This document shows positions 48,099 through 57,052 of a DNA stretch of 64,000 bases, piece after piece. Made by a program: the position numbers and the translations under genes. The notes beneath the pieces are model-generated. The model ran no database searches and was not told where the DNA came from. It worked only from the letters and a program-made list of their open reading frames with translations. The stretch lies in assembly GCF_902499335.1 (NCBI RefSeq), contig NZ_CABVQK010000004.1:124001-188000 (forward strand), in the 5' to 3' direction. Positions within the stretch are counted from its first letter, which is position 1; every line of letters begins with the position of its first letter. This stretch comes from Burkholderia lata (GTDB lineage: Bacteria > Pseudomonadota > Gammaproteobacteria > Burkholderiales > Burkholderiaceae).

Positions 48099-48793
48099 CG
48101 GCGCTCCACGGCGGCGGGCGATGCGATGTCGGGGGGATCGTCGGAGTCGCGGGGAGCGTCGCCATCGGCGGCGGAAGCGGCCGCGTCGTCCGGATCGGCT
48201 TGCGTGTCGGCCGGCGGCGTGGTCATCTCCGCATCGAATGCCAGCGTTGCCTCGGACGAGGCCTCCCCGTGGCCGGACGCGTCGGCAGCCGTGGCCGCCC
48301 ATGCGCCGGCCGTCGCGAAGCGTCGCACCGCATAGCCGTCCGCGACTTCATCGGCATCGCGCTCGACCCGCGCGGCGCGCGCATGCAGCGCCTTCTCGCC
48401 GGCCTTCCCGAGCTTGTCCTCGGCGGCCTGCGCCTTGCGCGCGGCGCGCTGCAGGTCGGCGAGCGTCGCTTCGTGGCCGCGATGCACGTGCGCGGCCTCG
48501 TTCACCGACGCGTTCGCGGTGCCGATATGCCGGTCGAACGTGCGCGTGTCGGCTGCCGCGTTCTGCAGCGCGCGCGCCTCGCGCACGTCGTCGGCAAGCC
48601 GCGTCTGGATCGCGGCCTTCGCGGCGACCTGCTGCGCAAGCTGCGCGTGCGCGGCGTCGAGCGTGCGCCGGCTCTGCACGGCGATGCCCTGCTGGCGCGC
48701 GGCCGCGACGCGTGCGATCTGGCTGCGCATCTCGCGCACGCGCTTCAGGCGTGCGAGCGTCGCAAGCACGAGGCGGTCGTCGGCTTCAGACAT
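48092..48793 (-). CDS. sctO: type III secretion stalk protein SctO (HrpB7/YscO-like)
   Basis: 233 residues. The first 150 are a charged, Ala-rich helical coiled coil with no membrane segment, the expected shape for the stalk that links SctN to the export gate. The C-terminal 80 residues are acidic and Pro/Ala-rich and are probably disordered, making the protein longer than typical YscO (about 150). The assignment rests on position between sctN and sctT and on the coiled-coil character, since SctO sequences diverge widely. Confidence 0.82.
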   Translation of the reverse strand: MSEADDRLVLATLARLKRVREMRSQIARVAAARQQGIAVQSRRTLDAAHAQLAQQVAAKAAIQTRLADDVREARALQNAAADTRTFDRHIGTANASVNEAAHVHRGHEATLADLQRAARKAQAAEDKLGKAGEKALHARAARVERDADEVADGYAVRRFATAGAWAATAADASGHGEASSEATLAFDAEMTTPPADTQADPDDAAASAADGDAPRDSDDPPDIASPAAVERRC

Positions 48794-50162
48794 GATCGTT
48801 CGCCAGCTTCGTCAGCTTCGCGAGCAGCGTGTCGAAGCGCACGTCCTCGTCCGACGCCTGTGCACAGAACGCACCGATCGCGTCGCGTGCACGCAGCGCG
48901 AGATCGCCGAGCCGGTCGCTGCCTTCGCGATATTCGCCAATCTGCACGAGCAGCTCGATCTCCTGGTACTTCGCGATCAGCTCGCGCACGCGCGCGGCCG
49001 CATGCTGGTGCGCGCGGCTCGCGACGAGCGGCATCACCCGCGACAGGCTCGCGAGCACGTCGATCGCCGGATAGCGGTTCGCGAGCGCGATCTTGCGCGA
49101 CAGCACGATATGGCCGTCGAGAATCGAGCGCACTTCCTCGGCGATCGGGTCCGATTCCTCGTCGCCTTCGACGAGCACCGTGTAGAGCGCGGTGATCGAG
49201 CCGCGCGCGCCCTGCCCCGCGCGCTCGAGCAGGCGCGGCAGCACCGCGAACGTCGACGGCGGGAAACTGCGCCGCGTCGGCGGCTCGCCGCTCGCGAGGC
49301 CGACCTCGCGCTGCGCGCGCGCGAAGCGCGTGAGCGAATCGACCAGCAGCAGCACGCGCTTGCCCGCATCGCGGAAATGTTCGGCGATCGCGGTGGCGAC
49401 CAGCGCGGATTTCACGCGCTCCATCGCCGGGCGATCGGACGTCGACACGACGACGATCGAACGCGCGCGCACCTCGGGCGACAGGCTGTGCTCGATGAAT
49501 TCGCGCACCTCGCGGCCGCGTTCGCCCACGAGCGCAATCACGTTCACGTCGGCCTGCGCGCCGCGCGCGATCATGCCGAGCAGCGTGCTCTTGCCGACGC
49601 CGGACGGCGCGAAGATGCCGACGCGCTGCCCGATGCCGAGCGTCATCAGGCCGTCGATCACGCGCACGCCGGTCGGAAACGGTGTGTCGATCATCTTGCG
49701 CGCAAGTGGATTCGGCGGGTCCTGCTGCGTCGACACCCACGCGGCGCCCGCCACCGGCCCGCGATCGTCGAGCGGCCGGCCGAGCCCGTCGAGCACGCGG
49801 CCGAACAGCCCTTCTCCCACCGGAAACACATGCTCGCGCCCGGACGGCACGACGGTCGTCTCGGGCGACAGGCCCGCCACGTCGCCGAGCGGCGTGAGCA
49901 GCGTCGTCTGCCGCGAGAAGCCGACCACTTCGGCGAGCAGCGTCGGCTGGTTCGGCGTGCGCAGCTCGCAGATTTCCCCGAGGCGCGCCCGGATGCCCGT
50001 CGCATTCAGGATCTGCCCGACCGCGTGATTGACGCGGCCCTGCACCGACACCGGCGAGAAGAACGCGAGCCCCGCGTCGAGTTCGCCGACGAGGCGGCCG
50101 CGATCGAACGGCGCGCCGTCGTCGTCGCCGAACGGCTGCGTATCGTCGAGCGGTGCGTTCAT
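48786..50162 (-). CDS. sctN: type III secretion ATPase SctN
   Basis: 458 residues. Walker A is at 182-193 (GIFAPSGVGKST). The Walker B region is RVLLLVDSLTRFA, followed by ARAQREVGLASGEPPTRRSF, diagnostic of FliI/YscN ATPases. It unfolds substrates and strips chaperones at the base of the export gate. The start at 50162 overlaps the sctL stop (ATGA) and gives a family-length protein; the larger upstream frame is the antisense-shifted shadow of sctL. The end overlaps sctO by eight bases. Confidence 0.97.
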   Translation of the reverse strand: MNAPLDDTQPFGDDDGAPFDRGRLVGELDAGLAFFSPVSVQGRVNHAVGQILNATGIRARLGEICELRTPNQPTLLAEVVGFSRQTTLLTPLGDVAGLSPETTVVPSGREHVFPVGEGLFGRVLDGLGRPLDDRGPVAGAAWVSTQQDPPNPLARKMIDTPFPTGVRVIDGLMTLGIGQRVGIFAPSGVGKSTLLGMIARGAQADVNVIALVGERGREVREFIEHSLSPEVRARSIVVVSTSDRPAMERVKSALVATAIAEHFRDAGKRVLLLVDSLTRFARAQREVGLASGEPPTRRSFPPSTFAVLPRLLERAGQGARGSITALYTVLVEGDEESDPIAEEVRSILDGHIVLSRKIALANRYPAIDVLASLSRVMPLVASRAHQHAAARVRELIAKYQEIELLVQIGEYREGSDRLGDLALRARDAIGAFCAQASDEDVRFDTLLAKLTKLANDHV

Positions 50163-50788
50163 CGCGCGGCACCCTTCAGCGCATCGCGGCGGATCGCCTG
50201 GCGCAGTGCGTCGATCTGCAGGTCGAGGCTCGCGTCGATGCGTCCGGACGGCGTCTCGACCGTGCACGCGTGGCGTTCGAGCTGCGCGTCCTCGACGATG
50301 CGGATCTTCTGCCGGTTCGACTGCCCGGCGAATGCGCCGTCGAGCGCTTCGCGCATTTCGTCCTTGCGGCCGGGCGCGATCCGCACGATCAGGAACGCCT
50401 CGTCGCGCACGAGCGGCGCGATCCGTGCGAGCGCGGCCTCGTACAGCGTCTTCGTGCTCATCTCGCCGACGATCGCGCGCACGGCTTTCACGACGATGTC
50501 GGCCATCGCATCCTTCATCGTCTCCATCGTGCGCGCCGAGGCGAGCGCCTGCGTATAAGCCTGCGCGGCCTGCTCGCGCTGCGCGCGGCGCATCCCTTCG
50601 TCGTAGCCGGCCGCCTGGCGCTTGTCGAATTCGCGCTGCGCGTCGGCGACGATGCGCGCAGCCTCGTCGCGCGCGGTGGCGATCACCGCGGACGCGTCGA
50701 GCAGCGCCGCGTATTCGCGCTCCTTGAGCACCTTGCGCTCCGACAGGAGTTGCAGGTTGTCGCTCGTGATTAGAAAAGCCAGTCCCAT
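50159..50788 (-). CDS. sctL: type III secretion stator protein SctL
   Basis: 209 residues with the YscL/FliH pattern. An N-terminal segment is followed by a long helix (KEREYAALLDASAVIATARDEAARIVADAQREFDKRQ) and a compact C-terminal domain that binds SctN. It connects the ATPase to the SctQ pods. The start MGLAFLITSDNLQLLSERK at 50788 resembles other SctL N-termini and overlaps the end of sctK by 19 bases. Confidence 0.92.
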   Translation of the reverse strand: MGLAFLITSDNLQLLSERKVLKEREYAALLDASAVIATARDEAARIVADAQREFDKRQAAGYDEGMRRAQREQAAQAYTQALASARTMETMKDAMADIVVKAVRAIVGEMSTKTLYEAALARIAPLVRDEAFLIVRIAPGRKDEMREALDGAFAGQSNRQKIRIVEDAQLERHACTVETPSGRIDASLDLQIDALRQAIRRDALKGAAR

Positions 50789-51519
50789 GACGCAAGCCTC
50801 TCGGGAATCAGAAACAGGAACATCAGTTCGCCGAACTGGTCGCGCTGTGCGCGGTTCAGCCAGTACGGCGCTTCGTCGTCGATCGCGCGGTGGAATTTCA
50901 GGCGCGTGCGCCGCGCGACCGCGTCGCCCGCCACGCCGATGAAATCCGCCAGCAGCCGCCCGCCACGCGCGCGAATCACGGCAGGCAACGCAGCGGGATC
51001 GGCGCGCCACGGCTCGAGCGTTTCGGCGAGCGCACCGAATTCCGGCGCGCGTTCGAGCGCGAGTTCCAGTGCGTCGGCGCCGAGCTTCGCCGCCACTTCG
51101 GCGCGGATGCGCCGCGCGGCCAGCGCATCGCGCAGCCAGGTGCGATGCAGCAGGAGCCCCGCATACGCGGCCAGCTGCTCGAGCGCCGCGCCCGGTAGCA
51201 GCGCGAGCCGCGCGCACGGGTTCGCCACGTCGAAGTCGTGCCGGCCGGCCACGCCGTTCGCCTCGAGCAGGTGCCGCGCAAGCAGCTTGCGGCCGGCCGC
51301 GCCGAACGCATCCGGCGAACGGTAGCGCGCGGGCCAGTCGGCCGGCACGCGCGTCACGTGCAGATAGCGGTCGGGCCGCAGGTTGAAGTCGCAGACGAGC
51401 GCATGAAACGCGGCACGGCGTGCCGCGGGCGGCGGCCCGAGCGGCTGCAGCCACGGCAGCGGCGCCGCGTCGGATGCGGCGGGCCCGTCGCCCGGCAGCG
51501 GCGCGTGCGGATCGCTCAT
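50770..51519 (-). CDS. sctK: type III secretion sorting-platform accessory protein SctK
   Basis: 249 residues, Ala/Leu/Arg-rich and soluble, located between sctJ and sctL as in hrp and ysc operons. It contains FHALVCDFNLRPDRYLHVTRVP near the start and LRDALAARRIRAEVAAKLGADAL mid-protein, typical of YscK/HrpB4-type proteins that bridge SctD and SctQ. SctK is poorly conserved, so the name rests partly on position. It overlaps the sctJ stop by four bases. Confidence 0.85.
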   Translation of the reverse strand: MSDPHAPLPGDGPAASDAAPLPWLQPLGPPPAARRAAFHALVCDFNLRPDRYLHVTRVPADWPARYRSPDAFGAAGRKLLARHLLEANGVAGRHDFDVANPCARLALLPGAALEQLAAYAGLLLHRTWLRDALAARRIRAEVAAKLGADALELALERAPEFGALAETLEPWRADPAALPAVIRARGGRLLADFIGVAGDAVARRTRLKFHRAIDDEAPYWLNRAQRDQFGELMFLFLIPERLASWDWLF

Positions 51520-52385
51520 GCGCCGTCGCGCGCGCCGTCCGGCGTGCGCAGGCCGCCGGAACCGGCCGTACCGTGCCCCGCGCGCGATGCGCCGAGCAGG
51601 CCCGCGAGCCGTGCGCCGAACATCCCGCGCCGCGCCGCCGACAGCGCGATCACCGCGCAGGTCAGCAGGATCAGCGCGAACACCAGCCAGCCGAGCGGCG
51701 AGCGCAGCCGCACGATGTCGGTCACCGCGCTGCCGATCCCGTCCACGCGCGTCGCGCGCGCGGCGGCCGGCTGCAGGAACAGCGACACGTTGTCGTACTG
51801 CAGCCCTTCGATGCTGTGCGCGACGAGATCCTTGACCATCGGCGCCATCGCGCGCAGGTCGACGCCGGGCCGGTAGCGGATATACACGGCCGCGGACGAC
51901 GGCTTGATCTTGTCCGCGAGCGGATCGTTCTCCGGAATCACGACCTGCACGCGCGCGACGACCACGCCCTCGATGTCCTGCAGCGTGCGCGACAGGTCCT
52001 GCGACACGCCGTACAGGTAGCGCACGCGCTCCTCGGCCGGCGTCGATACCAGGCCCTGCTTCTGGAACAGCTCGCCGAGGCTCGCGTAGCTCGGCTTCGG
52101 CAACCCGTTCGCCTGCAGCACCGTGAGCGCCGACTGCATGTCGCCGTCCGCGACGCTGACGAGCCACGCGTTGCGGTCCGACGTGTCGCGCGCGTCGTTG
52201 TCCTTCGACGCGCTGATGCCCGCATCGCCGAGCACCGCGACCATCTGGTTCGCATCGCGCTCCGACAGGCCCGAGTACAGCTCCTTCTGGCACCCGGCCA
52301 GCAGCACGAGCAGCCCCGCGAGCAGCGCGCGCGCCGCCCGGCTGCGCCACGCATGCGCGCGCGGCGTCGAATCGATCGTCGTCAT
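51516..52385 (-). CDS. sctJ: type III secretion inner MS-ring lipoprotein SctJ
   Basis: 289 residues. A lipoprotein signal with lipobox LLAGC (Cys32) is followed by two ring-building motifs (ELYSGLSERDANQMVAVLGDAGI and the region from LYGVSQDLSRTLQDIEGVVVARV). A C-terminal membrane helix (LGWLVFALILLTCAVIALS) and a short cytoplasmic tail end the protein. It forms the inner-membrane ring with SctD. The ATG at 52385 gives the lipobox the usual spacing; the extra upstream residues in this frame are not needed. Confidence 0.95.
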   Translation of the reverse strand: MTTIDSTPRAHAWRSRAARALLAGLLVLLAGCQKELYSGLSERDANQMVAVLGDAGISASKDNDARDTSDRNAWLVSVADGDMQSALTVLQANGLPKPSYASLGELFQKQGLVSTPAEERVRYLYGVSQDLSRTLQDIEGVVVARVQVVIPENDPLADKIKPSSAAVYIRYRPGVDLRAMAPMVKDLVAHSIEGLQYDNVSLFLQPAAARATRVDGIGSAVTDIVRLRSPLGWLVFALILLTCAVIALSAARRGMFGARLAGLLGASRAGHGTAGSGGLRTPDGARDGA

Positions 52386-52437
52386 CGTTTGTCCGCTTCC
52401 GTGTGAGCGCGGCCGTGTGCGGCACGCGCACACGCCA

Positions 52438-52914
52438 TCACTCCTGCGTCTTCAGCACCGTGTGCGTGAAGCCGTTCGCCGCCTGCGCGACCGACAGGCT
52501 CAACTGGTATTCCGAAATCGTGGTGGTCGCCGTCCACTGAAAATCCATCGCCTTCACCATCGTCATCATCGGATCGCTGCGGCTGTCGGCCATCGACGTC
52601 AGCATCTCGCTGCGATGCTTGTCGATGTTCGCGTACCGCGCGTCGAGATCGTTGCCGTAGGTGCGCAACCGCTCGACGAGCGACGACTGGTTCACCTGCG
52701 CGGGCGTCATCTGCACGGCCGGCGCCGCATCCGCCGGTGCGCGCGACATCGCGACGCCCGACGAAGACGGTGGCGCGGCCGGCGATGCGCCCGGCTGCAT
52801 CAGCGCATCGAACTGGCGCACCTGCGCCGGATCGGACGCCGCGCCCGTTTGCTGCGCGGCTCCCGCGAGCGCGGCCGCACCCGGCGCCGCCGCGCCTACG
52901 CCTGTCACTGACAT
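52438..52914 (-). CDS. sctI: type III secretion inner rod/adaptor protein SctI
   Basis: 158 residues. The last 60 residues carry the helical pattern of HrpB2/YscI inner rod proteins (RSDPMMTMVKAMDFQWTATTTISEYQLSLSVAQAANGF). Of the in-frame ATG pair, 52914 is chosen because GAGGAGG lies at ideal spacing from it and only two bases from the ATG at 52920. The N-terminal half is Ala/Pro-rich. It precedes sctJ by 52 bp. It is secreted and anchors the needle to the export gate. Confidence 0.87.
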   Translation of the reverse strand: MSVTGVGAAAPGAAALAGAAQQTGAASDPAQVRQFDALMQPGASPAAPPSSSGVAMSRAPADAAPAVQMTPAQVNQSSLVERLRTYGNDLDARYANIDKHRSEMLTSMADSRSDPMMTMVKAMDFQWTATTTISEYQLSLSVAQAANGFTHTVLKTQE

Positions 52915-53062
52915 GTCCATGTCCTCCTCGAAAAGCAGGCGCCGGACCGGACCGGTCGGGCCCGCCCGGAACGGGCCGGCCGGCACGCGCACAGCCGCCA
53001 CCGGGCGCCCTTCGCGGGCAGGCCCGGCGCACGGCGGCACGCGGCGTGGCCGGCGGCCGGCG

Positions 53063-53275
53063 TCATGCGCGGCCGGCCGAGCTCAGGTGTTGCGCGACCT
53101 GGGCGTTCGCCGTCCCCTCCTGCGCGGTTACCGCGTTGCTGGTTTCGAACGTCGCGGTCGACTGCTGGACCTGGAAGTTGATCTTCGTCAGTTCGAGCTG
53201 CGTCTTGGTCAGGTCGTCCGCCTGCTGCTGGACCTGGTTCGTGTTGGTTGCACCACCTGTTGCCTGCGTACCCAT
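53063..53275 (-). CDS. 70-residue candidate needle/pilus subunit
   Basis: A small protein without cysteine or signal peptide, rich in Gln, Thr and Ala, with a helical heptad-like core (NQVQQQADDLTKTQLELTKI) and a second helix (ATFETSNAVTAQEG). A strong AAGGAG lies seven bases before the ATG at 53275. It sits between sctD and sctI, has the size of needle proteins (about 70-85) and is flanked by GC-rich non-coding gaps of about 140-150 bp that could form hairpins raising its expression. It lacks the Pro-Ser-Asp/Asn-Pro loop typical of needle subunits, so the assignment is by context. Confidence 0.6.
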   Translation of the reverse strand: MGTQATGGATNTNQVQQQADDLTKTQLELTKINFQVQQSTATFETSNAVTAQEGTANAQVAQHLSSAGRA

Positions 53276-53416
53276 GTTGCGCTCCTTTACGTGAACGTCA
53301 TCCACCTGGCGACGGGAGCCCCATGCTCCGCCGTCGACGTGAGCCGCCGCACGCTCGCGACGCCCCGCGTAATGCGCGCACCGCGCGCCGCGCGATGCGC
53401 ATGACCTGTCGCGGCG

Positions 53417-54757
53417 CTAGTGCGCCGCCTCCTTCGATGCGCGTGCCGCCGCAGCATCGGCCGCCGAACCATCCGGCAACAGCGTCGGCACCGGCTGCGC
53501 GATCCCGGCCGCCGCGCCGCTCGCGAGCGGCGCCACGGGCGGCGCCGGTACCTGCTCGGGCGCGTTCGCCTGCGGTCCGCCGAGCGGCATCGTGATCCGC
53601 TGGCCGTTGCGCTCGAACACGACTTCGTCCGGGCCGATCGACACGACCGTCGCGCCCTCCTTCAGCCGCGCGCCCTCGAAATAGCGGCTGCCGTCGGCCG
53701 TCTCGATGTAACGCTGGTCGCCGTCCCCGGCGAACACGGTCGTGATCTCCGGTATCCCGGCCATCCCGCCGAGCGTCGTCGCCGTGCGCGGCGCAGCCGG
53801 ATCGGCGTCGCGCACGTGATCGACCACTTCGAGCGCCGGACGCGCATCCTTCATGTAGTTGCGGATACGCGGCTCGATCTGCGCGCGCGCGGCCGCGCCG
53901 GCCACCTCGATCCGGCCGCGGCCGAGATACGCGACGGTCAATGCCGTGTCGCTGAAATAGGTCTGCGCGGTCGCAACCAGGTCGCTGACCACATAGATAT
54001 TGCCGAGCGCCGCGTTGTCGACACCCGAGACGATCTGCGCGACGCGTTCGCGCGCGGCCGGATCGCTCACGTAGCCCGACACGATCACGCCGTCGTCGCG
54101 CGGCGCGACGGCCAGCTCCGGGTACGCGCGCAGCAGTTGCTGCAGCCGGTGCGTGCGCGCGAGCACCGATTCGTGCTGCCACGGCAGGCGCCCCGACCAG
54201 GTGACGAAGCCGTAGCCGAGCGCGCCGAGCAGCACGCCGAGCCACAGCGCGACCAGCGCGATCACGAGCCGCCGGCTGCCGAGGCGGCGCAGCCCGCCCG
54301 CGAGCCAGCCGAGCCACGCGGCCTCGCGCGCAGGGTCCGGCGCGCCGGCTTCATCCGGCAGCGCGACGCTTGCCTGCGCGTGCCGCGCAATGCCGAGCCG
54401 GATCGAGCCGACCGTCACGACGTCATGCGGCGTCAGCGAGCGGCGGCCCGCGCCGAGCGGCTCGTCGTTGAACAGCACCGGTGCACCGGCGTCGCCGCCG
54501 TGATTCTGCACGGTCACCGCGAGCGCACCGACCTGCAGGCACACCTGTTTCGCACCGATCTCGCGATCGGGCAGGATCACCTCGCAGTCGGCCGCGGTGC
54601 CGACCCAGTTCGCGCCGCGCGCGAGCGACATCGTGCGGCCGTACATCGGCCCGCTCAGGAAGCACAGGTTCCACGGCGACGCGGGCGCGGCCGTGCCGCC
54701 TCCCGCGCCGCCGGGCAATGCGCCGTCGCCGTGCGGATCAATGATGGTCGTCGACAT
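53417..54757 (-). CDS. sctD: type III secretion outer MS-ring protein SctD
   Basis: 446 residues. The N-terminal FHA-like cytoplasmic domain (about 28-120, FLSGPMYGRTMSLARGANWVGT) binds SctK and SctQ. A membrane helix follows at about 160-178 (LVIALVALWLGVLLGALGYGFV), then periplasmic ring-building modules (LRAYPELAVAPRDDGVIVSGYVSDPAARE and following BON-like repeats). A C-terminal region of about 80 residues after the ring domain is Pro/Ala-rich. The start overlaps the end of sctC by 20 bases, indicating coupling. Confidence 0.92.
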   Translation of the reverse strand: MSTTIIDPHGDGALPGGAGGGTAAPASPWNLCFLSGPMYGRTMSLARGANWVGTAADCEVILPDREIGAKQVCLQVGALAVTVQNHGGDAGAPVLFNDEPLGAGRRSLTPHDVVTVGSIRLGIARHAQASVALPDEAGAPDPAREAAWLGWLAGGLRRLGSRRLVIALVALWLGVLLGALGYGFVTWSGRLPWQHESVLARTHRLQQLLRAYPELAVAPRDDGVIVSGYVSDPAARERVAQIVSGVDNAALGNIYVVSDLVATAQTYFSDTALTVAYLGRGRIEVAGAAARAQIEPRIRNYMKDARPALEVVDHVRDADPAAPRTATTLGGMAGIPEITTVFAGDGDQRYIETADGSRYFEGARLKEGATVVSIGPDEVVFERNGQRITMPLGGPQANAPEQVPAPPVAPLASGAAAGIAQPVPTLLPDGSAADAAAARASKEAAH

Positions 54758-56777
54758 GCGTGGTGACTCCTGCGGTCGTCGCCGCCGGCTGCGACGCCGA
54801 AATCGACGGCGGCGGCAACGCGGGCGGCCCGAACTTCGTGCCGGGCAGCGGCTTCGGCGTCAGCGGCACCGCGACGTCGTTGTCCGGCGGCCGGTACATC
54901 GACATCCCTTCCGGATTGGCCGGCCCGTCGGCGCCCGGGTTCACCGGCGAGCCGTCGGGCGCATACATCGACGCGGTCGTCACCACGCGCGGCGTCAACA
55001 GGTAGAACCGCTCCATGTGGTTGCCCGACTTGTCGGTGTACTTGAACAGGTTGCCGATCAGCGGAATGTCGGACAGCCAGGGCACGCCGCTCTTGTTCAG
55101 CCTCACCTCGTCGTCGTTGAAGCCCGCGATCAGCAGGCTCTTGCCTTCGTCGATCATCGTCTTGGTGACGATGTTGCGCTGCTGGATCACCGGCACGTTC
55201 GACACGGCCTGCCCCGGCACGATGTTGCCGTCCTGGATATCGATCGACATCATCACGCTCTGCGGATTTCCGGAGACGGCGGCCGCGTTGCGGATCGCCT
55301 CGTCGACGATCATCGGCGTCACCTTGATGCTCGTGCCGGTCGTCACGCTGTACAGCGACGAATCCTGGTAGCCCGGCACCTGCACGTAGAACTGCGTGAG
55401 GTTCTCGAGGATCGCCTCGGTGTTGTCGAGCGCGAGCACCTTCGGCTTCGATCGCAGTTGCGCCTGCCCCTTCTGCGCGAGCGCGTTCACGCGCGTGAGC
55501 AGGTAGTTGCGCAGCGACCCGCCGATCGACGCGGTCAACGCGATGCCGGTCGGCATGAAGGTACCCGTCTGCCCGGTTTCCGACGTGCCGATCCCGAACG
55601 TCAGCGGCGGATTGCCGACGCCGTTGTACTGCGTGTTGCCGTTCAGCGGGTTCTGGCCATTGCCGATCTGCACGTCGCCGTGCGTCGTGTGCAGGCGCCA
55701 GTCGATCCCGAGGCTGTCGAGCGAATCCTCGTTGATGTCGATGATCGTCACGTTGATCTCGACGATGCGCGGCCGCTCGTCGAGCTGGTTGATCAGCGAC
55801 TGGTAGCGGTACATGTTCTCCGGCAGGTCGCGCACGATCACCGCGTTGATCGCCGGGTCGGCGACGATCTGCGGCAGCGTGTCGCCGCCGCTGTTCGAGA
55901 ACGGCGAGAACCCGCCGCCCATGCTGCCGTCGCCGGAATAGCCGCCCGAACGCGGGCCGCCGGAGATATCGGGGAAATCGAGGCGCGGCACCGCGATCGT
56001 CAGCCCCGAGCCGAGCTTCACCTGGCGCGCGGCCTGCCCGAGCGACGGGCTCGACGGCGCCGCGGTCGTGTCGCCCATCTTGCCGAACAGCCGCCGCAGG
56101 ATCGTCGCGACGCCCGGCACCGTCACTTCCTTGCCGGAGCGGTTGATCGTGAAATCCGACGCCCAGCCGTACTTGAGCCGGAACGCGCGGATATCCGCGT
56201 GCGCGCCGTTCGCCGACGGGTCTCCGACCGAGCCCACCGCCTGCCGCACGAGCTCGACGTAGCGGCGCGGGCCGGCCACGTACACGCTGTTCGCGCGGTC
56301 GTTGATCACCAGCGTGTAGCGCTTGTCGGGGATCTGCATCGCCTGCAGCGCGCGGCCGATTTCTCCGGATGCATTCGGCGGGATCGGGATCATCTGCGTC
56401 TGCGACTGATCGGCCGGATCGACGTACAGGAACGAGCCGTCGTAGTACCAGGTCAGCCCGTAGGTCGAGCAGATCGTTTCGAGCGTCTGCTGCGGCGTAC
56501 CGGAGAAGCGGCCGCTGATCACGCCGTCGACCTTCGGGTCGACCACCGCCGTCACCCCCTGCGACGACGCGAGCTCGCGGATGAAGTCGCCGATCTTCTT
56601 GCCGTTCGCGACGATCGTGAACGGCTTGTTGCGCCAGCGCAGGTCCGCGGCGCGCGCGGGCTGCGCGGGCGCCATGCACAGCGATGCCGCGAGCAGCGCG
56701 GTCGCGCACACGGCAAGCGCGGCCCGTTGCAGGCTGCGCGGTTGAAACCGGATCGAGGCGACGCGTCGACGCATCAA
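54738..56777 (-). CDS. sctC: type III secretion secretin SctC
   Basis: 679 residues with a signal peptide (AVCATALLAASLCMAPAQPARA). N-terminal N0/N1 domains follow (KPFTIVANGKKIGDFIRELAS, NDRANSVYVAGPRRYVELV). The secretin core contains VPVIQQRNIVTKTMIDEGKSLLIAG and GVPWLSDIPLIGNLFKY, the family signature. A Pro-rich C-terminus ends with His-rich HVDDHH. It forms the outer-membrane channel. No pilotin gene is recognisable nearby. The ATG pair at 56777/56774 follows the sctS stop overlap. Confidence 0.95.
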   Translation of the reverse strand: MMRRRVASIRFQPRSLQRAALAVCATALLAASLCMAPAQPARAADLRWRNKPFTIVANGKKIGDFIRELASSQGVTAVVDPKVDGVISGRFSGTPQQTLETICSTYGLTWYYDGSFLYVDPADQSQTQMIPIPPNASGEIGRALQAMQIPDKRYTLVINDRANSVYVAGPRRYVELVRQAVGSVGDPSANGAHADIRAFRLKYGWASDFTINRSGKEVTVPGVATILRRLFGKMGDTTAAPSSPSLGQAARQVKLGSGLTIAVPRLDFPDISGGPRSGGYSGDGSMGGGFSPFSNSGGDTLPQIVADPAINAVIVRDLPENMYRYQSLINQLDERPRIVEINVTIIDINEDSLDSLGIDWRLHTTHGDVQIGNGQNPLNGNTQYNGVGNPPLTFGIGTSETGQTGTFMPTGIALTASIGGSLRNYLLTRVNALAQKGQAQLRSKPKVLALDNTEAILENLTQFYVQVPGYQDSSLYSVTTGTSIKVTPMIVDEAIRNAAAVSGNPQSVMMSIDIQDGNIVPGQAVSNVPVIQQRNIVTKTMIDEGKSLLIAGFNDDEVRLNKSGVPWLSDIPLIGNLFKYTDKSGNHMERFYLLTPRVVTTASMYAPDGSPVNPGADGPANPEGMSMYRPPDNDVAVPLTPKPLPGTKFGPPALPPPSISASQPAATTAGVTTHVDDHH

Positions 56778-57052
56778 AGGACTCCTGTGGAAGAAACGAA
56801 CATGCGTTCCAGCGCCTGCTGCGCAAAGCGCAGCACTTCGCCGCCGAGCCAGCCCGACAGCAGCACGAGGGCGACCATCACGGCGATCAGCCGCACCGCG
56901 ATGCCGATATTGGCGTCCTGCACCTGCGTGACGGCCTGCAGGATCGCGACGATGAGGCCGGTCACGGTGGCGATCAGCACGATCGGCAGCGACAGCAGCA
57001 GCACGAGCATCAGCGCCTGGCGCGTCAGGTCGAGGATCGTCGAGCTGGTCAT
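56774..57052 (-). CDS. sctS: type III secretion export apparatus protein SctS
   Basis: 92 residues with two hydrophobic helices (QALMLVLLLSLPIVLIATVTGLIVAILQAVTQVQ and VRLIAVMVALVLLSGWLGGEVL). This is the FliQ/YscS family at normal length. It packs against SctR in the export gate. It overlaps sctV by four bases at its start and sctC by four bases at its end. Confidence 0.96.
   Translation of the reverse strand: MTSSTILDLTRQALMLVLLLSLPIVLIATVTGLIVAILQAVTQVQDANIGIAVRLIAVMVALVLLSGWLGGEVLRFAQQALERMFVSSTGVL

Noticed and set aside
53063..53275. Firm naming of the small protein as SctF
   Set aside because: The canonical needle motif is absent, so only a candidate call is made.
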